A program made the translations under genes and the position numbers. DNA of 19,524 nt from Alloprevotella sp. (GTDB lineage: Bacteria; Bacteroidota; Bacteroidia; Bacteroidales; Bacteroidaceae). Shown here piece by piece: positions 14,415 through 19,524 of the stretch. The stretch's first letter is position 1; the number at the start of each line of letters is the position of its first letter. The notes under the pieces are model-generated. The model did no database searches. It had not been told where the DNA came from and worked only from the letters and a program-made list of their open reading frames with translations. Location of the stretch: the NCBI GenBank assembly GCA_015259235.1, contig JABZGM010000016.1, positions 1 through 19,524 of the forward strand. Direction: 5' to 3'.

Positions 14415-16245
14415 AACTGATGTGACGATGTTGGAAGGTGTTGGCTTTGATTTCTGACGATGCAGAAAGTTTACCATTTACATATTGCTCCATGATGAGA
14501 GAGCCTATCGGCACGGCAAAGTCGGCACCGAATCCGCCATTTTCTACATAGACGCAGACGGCTATCTTCGGGTTCTTCATCGGAGCAAAGCCCATAAATG
14601 CCGAGTGGTCGTGACCGCGGTTTTGCGCTGTACCTGTTTTACCACAAACTTGCACACCAGGGAAGTCCGCACCTCGACAGGTGCCTTGTTCCACTGCGCG
14701 GCGCATGCCTGCTACTGCGTAGTTATAGTAGCGTCGGTCCACTCTGGTGCGGCGCATGTTGGTGTAGGTGGTGTCGATGCGCTCACCTTGCACGCTGTGC
14801 ACCACATGAGGTGCGTAGAAATGTCCGCGGTTGGCGATGGTCGCTGCAAGATTGGCTATCTGCAGTGGGGTGGCAGTGACCTCACCTTGTCCAATGGAGA
14901 TGGAGATAACGGTGAGTGCATTCCACGATTTTTTGTAGGCTTTGTCGTAATATGCTGCATTGGGAATCATGCCTCGGCGTTCTCCAGGAAGGTCTATCCC
15001 AAGTTTATAGCCAAAACCCATTGCCACGAGATGGTCTTTCCAGTGAGTCATGGCATTTTGCACGCTACCATATTTCCCTTTGTTACCAAACATGCGCAGG
15101 AGATTCCAACAGAAATAGGCATTACAACTCGTGCCGATGGCAGGAACAAGGTTGATGGGCGAGGCGTGTCCGTGACATCCGAGGTGGAGCCCTTTGTAGT
15201 TGAAGCCATGATGGCAGGGGAAAGCCACGCTAGGATTGATGCTTCCCTCTTGCAGTCCTAGGAGAGCTTGGGAGATTTTGAAGGTGGAGCCTGGAGGGTA
15301 GAGCCCACCAATGGCGCGATTGAGGAGAGGTCTTCGCTCATCGCGCATGAGCACACTCATGTGTTTGCTGCGATCACGGCCTGCCATGCTACGTGGGTCG
15401 TAGGTGGGTGCCGAAGCCATGGCAATGATTTCTCCCGTGGCAGGTTCGATAGCTACGATTGCTCCGAGTTTTCCTTCCAACAAACGCTCTGCGAGTTGTT
15501 GAGTGGCAAGGTCGATGCCTAGCGTCAAGTTGCGACCAGGATGGGCTTGCGTGTCGAATTTTCCATCCATATATCTGCCTTGTGTGCGACCGTGTACGTC
15601 GCGGAGCATGATGCGCATGCCTTTCTCTCCACGAAGGGCTTTCTCGTAACTGCGTTCTACCCCAAGTTTGCCGATGTAGTCACCGCTCTTATAATAAGCA
15701 TCACTGTCGACATCTGCTTGGTTCACCTCTGCCACGTCGCCTAAGATGTGCGCACCGATGCCACTGGCATAGCGGCGCACACTACGTTTTTCGACACTGA
15801 ATCCGTTGAAACGAAAGAGTTTCTCGCGAAATTTGGAAAAGTCTTGTGCGGGGATTTGGCTCATAAAGAGCTGAGGTGTGTTGCGCGAATAGCCTGGATT
15901 TTTCTTGGAATCTTTGATTTCCGCCATCCGTGCGATATATTCCTCTTTGGTAATGCCAACGGTGGCGCAGAAGTCTAGGGTGTCGATGCCATGTTGGTCT
16001 TGCATCGTCACAAGGATGTTGTAAGAAGGCTCGTTATAGACGAGGAGTTTGCCATTGCGGTCCATGATGAGACCGCGAGAGGGATAGATGATTTCTTTGC
16101 GAAAAGCGTTGGAGTCGGCACTCTTGCGGTAGTCATCGCTCATGAGTTGCAGCGTGAATAAGCGAATGAGGTAGACCGCGATGATGACTGCCGCCACCGC
16201 GCCTACTACAAATCTTCGCTTTTCATAACTGTAATCTTGGGGCAT
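14395..16245 (-). CDS. mrdA: Penicillin-binding protein 2, elongation-specific transpeptidase
   Basis: A 616-residue class B PBP that cross-links new peptidoglycan during elongation and works with RodA. An N-terminal membrane anchor covers about residues 11-34. A pedestal region follows (IIYPSRGLIMDRNG near 52), and the transpeptidase domain starts at about 260. The catalytic motifs are complete: Ser320-Thr-Phe-Lys323 (PPGSTFK), Ser373-Cys-Asn375 (GTSCNAYF) and Lys536-Thr-Gly-Thr539 (CGKTGTAQNRG). GIDLPGE near 416 is typical of PBP2. The ATG at 16245 is followed directly by the short cytoplasmic head MPQDYSYEKRR. The 3' end overlaps rodA by 20 bases, suggesting coupled translation. A 239-base gap separates it from mreD upstream. 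Confidence 0.97.
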   Translation of the reverse strand: MPQDYSYEKRRFVVGAVAAVIIAVYLIRLFTLQLMSDDYRKSADSNAFRKEIIYPSRGLIMDRNGKLLVYNEPSYNILVTMQDQHGIDTLDFCATVGITKEEYIARMAEIKDSKKNPGYSRNTPQLFMSQIPAQDFSKFREKLFRFNGFSVEKRSVRRYASGIGAHILGDVAEVNQADVDSDAYYKSGDYIGKLGVERSYEKALRGEKGMRIMLRDVHGRTQGRYMDGKFDTQAHPGRNLTLGIDLATQQLAERLLEGKLGAIVAIEPATGEIIAMASAPTYDPRSMAGRDRSKHMSVLMRDERRPLLNRAIGGLYPPGSTFKISQALLGLQEGSINPSVAFPCHHGFNYKGLHLGCHGHASPINLVPAIGTSCNAYFCWNLLRMFGNKGKYGSVQNAMTHWKDHLVAMGFGYKLGIDLPGERRGMIPNAAYYDKAYKKSWNALTVISISIGQGEVTATPLQIANLAATIANRGHFYAPHVVHSVQGERIDTTYTNMRRTRVDRRYYNYAVAGMRRAVEQGTCRGADFPGVQVCGKTGTAQNRGHDHSAFMGFAPMKNPKIAVCVYVENGGFGADFAVPIGSLIMEQYVNGKLSASSEIKANTFQHRHISYGRQAR

Positions 16246-16484
16246 AATTTAGACGTTGGTCGTTAGAGATTAGACTTTCGAGCGTTTCCGCTATTGCTCT
16301 TCGTAAAACCGAAGGTGAAATCCGTGAAATATGAGGGATATGCTTATCCTGTAGCCTTTTGGCTCATGAGATACTTGCGCTACATGGCTTTATCTGTGTG
16401 TAGCATCGCTTGCTTCTTTCGCCTGCTTAGCGATAGTTTTTGCACAGCGTGACTTTTTCTTAGCGTTGCAAGGCTTTTCGTGCG
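16246..16484 (-). other. Non-coding gap between mreD and mrdA
   Basis: This is 239 bases with no sustained reading frame, unusual inside an otherwise compact cluster. It holds several small stems: 16401-16437 (atcgct/agcgat flanks), gctaca/tgtagc starting near 16376, and ggata/tatcc at 16334-16348. No consensus promoter for mrdA is obvious. It may be a leader or a processing site; nothing more can be supported. Confidence 0.4.
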
Positions 16485-17000
16485 CTAGGCACTTCGAGAG
16501 GTGTTTCTGAGTTTCTCAAAAGTTGCCATGAATATCACGGTCAATGCCGTGCTACTCAACACTTCAATCAGCAGGCGAAGTGGGTCGAAGAGCGAAAAAG
16601 TCTCGAGGAGGAAAAATACCAGCATGTGAAGAAACGTCACAGAGATGGCAAATTTCAGAAAACCACTCCATTGCATGGTGCGGATGGAGGGCGTAAACTC
16701 TTCTTCTAGTTTGTCGTCAGGCGCAAAGGCACGCAACAAAAGTGGTGTGATGAGCCCTACGAGTGTCAGTGCACCGGCAGCGACTCCAACGGTGTTGCTC
16801 AAAGTATCGACAACAAGTCCTAGGGCGAAGCCCAGCACTACGTATATCCATCGCGCAGTGCCATGAGGTAGCATGATGAGAGCATAGACATACGGCATTG
16901 GAGTGGCATATTGCAACAAGTGAATATGGTTGAACACTAAGGTTTGGGCGAGGATGAGTCCCAATATCCAAAGGATGCGAGGGAGGATGACGTTAAACAT
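16485..17000 (-). CDS. mreD: MreD, rod-shape membrane protein
   Basis: A 171-residue integral membrane protein with about five or six predicted segments. The frame is open to a TTG at 17048, but the ATG at 17000 gives MFNVILPRILWILGL, which fits the family N-terminus and is preferred. NHIHLLQYATPMPYVYALI near residue 25 resembles the corresponding region of Bacteroidota MreD proteins. The product is thought to sit with MreC in the inner membrane and help couple the MreB filaments to wall synthesis. It begins 73 bases after the mreC stop. The position between mreC and mrdA strongly supports the call, since MreD itself is poorly conserved. Confidence 0.9.
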   Translation of the reverse strand: MFNVILPRILWILGLILAQTLVFNHIHLLQYATPMPYVYALIMLPHGTARWIYVVLGFALGLVVDTLSNTVGVAAGALTLVGLITPLLLRAFAPDDKLEEEFTPSIRTMQWSGFLKFAISVTFLHMLVFFLLETFSLFDPLRLLIEVLSSTALTVIFMATFEKLRNTSRSA

Positions 17001-17073
17001 TTGATATGCGTCGTTATAGCTTGGTTCGGGGGAGGCAAGAGCAGACAAGAGATGATGGACCTTCTCTTGGTAT

Positions 17074-17925
17074 TTATTGAAGGCTATCGGCTTTCTCTTG
17101 TAATTGTTGAATTTCTGCTTTGTAAGGAGTTACCACAACATTGACATCGCGCAAATTGGCAAAGTCAGTGCCGAGGACAATGTCCAAGCGATAGCTCTGT
17201 CCATCGGATGAGTTGCTCACCTTGTGCACGCGACCTACGAAGATGCCGGGAGGAAAAACCGAAGAATATCCCGAAGTTTCAATCACATTTCCTGTGCGAG
17301 CCTTGGCATAGCGTGGCACATCATCGAGTTGCGCCATGCGAGTGCTACCGCCGTCCCATTGCAGATAACCAAAATAGTTCTTTCCACGCACCCGACAAGA
17401 GATGCTCGATTTGGTGTGTGTCACTGGGAGCACTAAAGCATAGTTTTCGCCTACGAGGTAGACAATCCCTATGACACCTCCACCGCCCACAACACCCATC
17501 TCTGGGCGGATACCGTCTTTTCGTCCGCGGTTAATCACCAAATATCCATCATGACCACGACGCACTCCATTGCTCACCACACGCGCTGGGAGCAACTGGA
17601 AGCCCGCAAGTTCTTGTCGCACCTTACGTTCGGTAAATGTGGTGTCGTGCGTTGCAGAGTCTAGTGCAGCGCGCAGCACCGCATTTTCTTGTTGCAGTTT
17701 CGTGTTCTCTGTGGTGAGAATCGCGTTGATATCTCCGAGTTTGAAATAGGCTTCGAGCGCAGCATAGGTCTCATTGGTCTTTGCTGCGCTTTCGTTTGCC
17801 GCAGTGTTCCACACGCTCCCTTGGTAGTTGTTGAACTGGAAAAGGAGCGTCAAACTAATTCCCTCCAAGAGAATGAAGAGAAAGAGATAATTGTAGCGGC
17901 GAAGGAAGTCGAGGAGTATTTGCAT
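17074..17925 (-). CDS. mreC: MreC, rod-shape periplasmic scaffold protein
   Basis: A 283-residue protein anchored by one membrane segment (about residues 12-30). A predicted coiled coil follows (about 50-95: LTTENTKLQQENAVLRAAL), then the two-part beta domain that dimerises and contacts PBP2. The family signatures GHDGYLVINRGRKDGIRPEMGV (near 124) and PPGIFVGRV (near 225) are present. The longest frame starts at a TTG at 17946, but the ATG at 17925 (MQILLDFLRRYNY) matches the usual Bacteroidota start. A hairpin lies just upstream at 17941-17973, in the 173-base gap after mreB. Confidence 0.96.
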   Translation of the reverse strand: MQILLDFLRRYNYLFLFILLEGISLTLLFQFNNYQGSVWNTAANESAAKTNETYAALEAYFKLGDINAILTTENTKLQQENAVLRAALDSATHDTTFTERKVRQELAGFQLLPARVVSNGVRRGHDGYLVINRGRKDGIRPEMGVVGGGGVIGIVYLVGENYALVLPVTHTKSSISCRVRGKNYFGYLQWDGGSTRMAQLDDVPRYAKARTGNVIETSGYSSVFPPGIFVGRVHKVSNSSDGQSYRLDIVLGTDFANLRDVNVVVTPYKAEIQQLQEKADSLQ

Positions 17926-17940
17926 CGTTGGGGATATGAT

Positions 17941-17973
17941 GGGCAAAAGCCCTGCCTACAGAAGAGACAGGGC
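17941..17973 (-). promoter_or_regulatory. Overlapping alternative hairpins before mreC (possible attenuator)
   Basis: On the minus strand, gccctg (17973-17968) pairs with cagggc (17954-17949) and is followed by TTTT, as in a terminator. The same ggc segment can instead pair in a small hairpin, gggcttttgccc (17952-17941). The two structures exclude each other. It sits 16 bases before the mreC ATG. The stem is only six pairs, so any effect would be partial. Confidence 0.45.
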
Positions 17974-18098
17974 GAAGGTTGCGCAGTGTTTACTGCAAGG
18001 ATGCGGGCTGCTCTCCAAAGGACGAACGCTGTGATCAGCGAGAACTCATTCAGAAAGCAGGGAGGTCATCATGACAAAAGCCTAAAAGGCACATGGAC

Positions 18099-19136
18099 TT
18101 ATCGCATCAAGCAGGGATATTCGTCGATGTTGGCGAGCGCCTTACCCGTACCTTTTGCCACACAGAGGAGCGGTTCTTCAGCTACGTGGAAGGGGATGTT
18201 GATCTTATTGCTCAAACGCTGTGCCAAACCGCGAAGGAGGGCACCACCACCTGTGAGATAAATACCGTTCTTCACGATGTCGGCATAGAGTTCAGGTGGA
18301 GTGTTAGAGAGCGCATTGAGCACTGCCGTTTCGATAAGTCCCACAGAACGTTCGAGACAGTGGGCGATTTCCTGATAGCACACGGGCACTTCCATCGGAA
18401 GCGCAGTGATGCGGTTAGGTCCATGCACCACGTAGTCTTCGGGAGCTTCGGAAGGTGGCAATTCAGCCAAGGCACTACCCACGTTGATTTTGATACGTTC
18501 CGCCATACGTTCAGAGACAGACACGTTGTGCTGACGGCTCATATATTCGCGAATGTCGGCAGTAAAGTCGTCGCCTGCCATCTTGATGGAGTTGTTCGAT
18601 ACGATACCACCCATAGAAATCACCGCGATTTCGGTAGTACCACCACCGATGTCCACCACCATATTGCCTTCGGGGGCGTTCACATCAAGACCAATACCGA
18701 TGGCAGCTGCCATAGGTTCAAAAATGAGGTAAACATCTCTACCGCCAGCGTGTTCGGCACTGTCGCGCACTGCACGGAGCTCCACTTCAGTAGAACCCGA
18801 AGGCACACCAATCACCATGCGGATGCTGGGGGTGAAAAGGTGGCGACTGGTGCGCACCATGTTGATGAGGCCGCGCATCATCTGTTCGCAGGCGTTAAAG
18901 TCCGCAATCACGCCATCGTGCAGAGGTCGAACCACACGGATTTTCTCGCTGGTCTTTTCATACATGAGCTTCGCACGCTCACCCACTGCGATAGTCTTCT
19001 CAGTGGTTGGGTCGAGTGCCACGACAGAAGGCTCGTTCACGGCAATCTCACCATCAGAGATAATGATGGTGTTTGCTGTGCCGAGGTCCATGGCAAGCTC
19101 ACGCTTCATAGAGAAAAAGGAAGAAAAAATTCCCAT
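18099..19136 (-). CDS. mreB: MreB, actin-like rod-shape protein
   Basis: A 345-residue cytoplasmic actin homologue that forms membrane-associated filaments and guides side-wall synthesis. Actin-fold nucleotide motifs are clear: MDLGTANT (16-23, phosphate 1), the block DIGGGTTEIAV near 162 (phosphate 2) and LTGGGALLRGL near 294 (adenosine). VNEPSVVAL (33-41) is typical of MreB. The short head MGIFSSFF could act as a membrane-touching element. The longest frame begins at a TTG two codons upstream, but the ATG at 19136 is the better start. It lies 92 bases after the purH-type gene and leads the cluster. Confidence 0.98.
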   Translation of the reverse strand: MGIFSSFFSMKRELAMDLGTANTIIISDGEIAVNEPSVVALDPTTEKTIAVGERAKLMYEKTSEKIRVVRPLHDGVIADFNACEQMMRGLINMVRTSRHLFTPSIRMVIGVPSGSTEVELRAVRDSAEHAGGRDVYLIFEPMAAAIGIGLDVNAPEGNMVVDIGGGTTEIAVISMGGIVSNNSIKMAGDDFTADIREYMSRQHNVSVSERMAERIKINVGSALAELPPSEAPEDYVVHGPNRITALPMEVPVCYQEIAHCLERSVGLIETAVLNALSNTPPELYADIVKNGIYLTGGGALLRGLAQRLSNKINIPFHVAEEPLLCVAKGTGKALANIDEYPCLMR

Positions 19137-19228
19137 TGTCAATATTTTGCTTTATTCATAACCCAACAGGGCGCATCCCTTTGGGCACTGTGTAAGGAGA
19201 AATCTAAACTAGATACGTTTGTCCTCGT

Positions 19229-19524
19229 TTAGTTTTTGCTAAACCACGCATGAATTGCGGTGTCGTAGTGACTAGAAGTGGCGAAAGCGTTGGTAGCAAA
19301 TTGTTTGCGTTGTTCCAAGGTCGTTTCAGCACCTTGCGTCTTCACGATGTCGAGCAAGGGTTGGTAGTCTGCTTTTGAGGAAACAATCACCACATCCTTA
19401 TGGTTTTTCGCACCTGCGCGGATGAGAGAAATACCACCGATGTCAATCTTTTCGATGATGTCGGCATCAGAAGCACCAGAAGCCACCGTAGCTTCAAAGG
19501 GATAAAGGTCGACAATCACGAGGT
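19229..19524 (-). CDS. purH: IMP cyclohydrolase domain of PurH, 3' part only (5' end outside window)
   Basis: The frame enters from the right edge with no start visible; an internal GTG at 19519 is not the real start because the preceding codon continues the family sequence (LVIVDLYPFEATV). The 98 visible residues match the C-terminal half of the IMP cyclohydrolase domain: DLYPF, then EKIDIGGISLIRAGAKNHKDVVIV with the active-site Asp and Lys region, then FATNAFATSSHYDTAI. This enzyme closes the inosine ring in the last step of IMP synthesis. The protein stops at 19229, right after the cyclohydrolase domain. The usual RYGENPHQ linker and the formyltransferase domain are absent, and only 92 bases separate the stop from mreB. 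It is therefore either a stand-alone cyclohydrolase or a truncated bifunctional gene. Confidence 0.92.
   Translation of the reverse strand, partial: LVIVDLYPFEATVASGASDADIIEKIDIGGISLIRAGAKNHKDVVIVSSKADYQPLLDIVKTQGAETTLEQRKQFATNAFATSSHYDTAIHAWFSKN

Noticed and set aside
14485..15261. 258-codon plus-strand open frame
   Set aside because: It is antisense to the transpeptidase region of mrdA, which carries all catalytic motifs; no independent evidence supports it.
18093..19232. 379-codon plus-strand open frame
   Set aside because: It is antisense to mreB; its His/Thr/Arg-rich composition is that of a shadow of a conserved gene.

Overview
The window looks like a chromosomal piece of a Bacteroidota bacterium, most probably Porphyromonas or a close relative. 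The evidence is two secreted proteases with C-terminal type IX secretion (T9SS) sorting domains, promoters of the Bacteroidota type (TTTG ... TAnnTTTG), BACON-type lipoprotein domains, a Bacteroidota-style LptD, and the purH-mreBCD-mrdA-rodA gene order. The genus call is inference; no rRNA or other direct marker is present. Almost everything is on the minus strand, so the map reads biologically from right to left.

Right end to middle (19524 to about 12950): the 3' end of a purH-type IMP cyclohydrolase, then the cell-elongation cluster mreB, mreC, mreD, mrdA (PBP2) and rodA. These make the cytoskeletal scaffold, the periplasmic linker, the transpeptidase and the glycosyltransferase that build the side wall. 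Two further minus-strand genes follow: a single-pass membrane protein with a seven-residue-repeat tail, and an HD-domain protein.

Middle (11453 to about 7350): an LptD-like LPS assembly protein with its own promoter and no usable ATG start, then a lipoprotein with two BACON-like domains.

Left-middle (7153 to 2240): two tandem paralogous subtilisin-family (S8) proteases. Both have a complete catalytic triad, a large insertion between the oxyanion Asn and the catalytic Ser, and a T9SS sorting domain. Each is preceded by a strong terminator-like hairpin. A near-perfect bidirectional terminator separates them from the only plus-strand gene, a small membrane protein with a canonical promoter and a 17-base inverted repeat in its leader.

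Left end: the 5' part of a secreted alkaline phosphatase, then about 1.1 kb without a convincing gene. That gap carries a 522-bp structure bounded by 52-base inverted repeats (32 bases perfect), with 21-base tandem repeats inside. This is the least explained part of the window.

Several starts were moved from the longest reading frame to an internal codon because of signal peptides, promoters or family N-termini; each case is explained in its entry.
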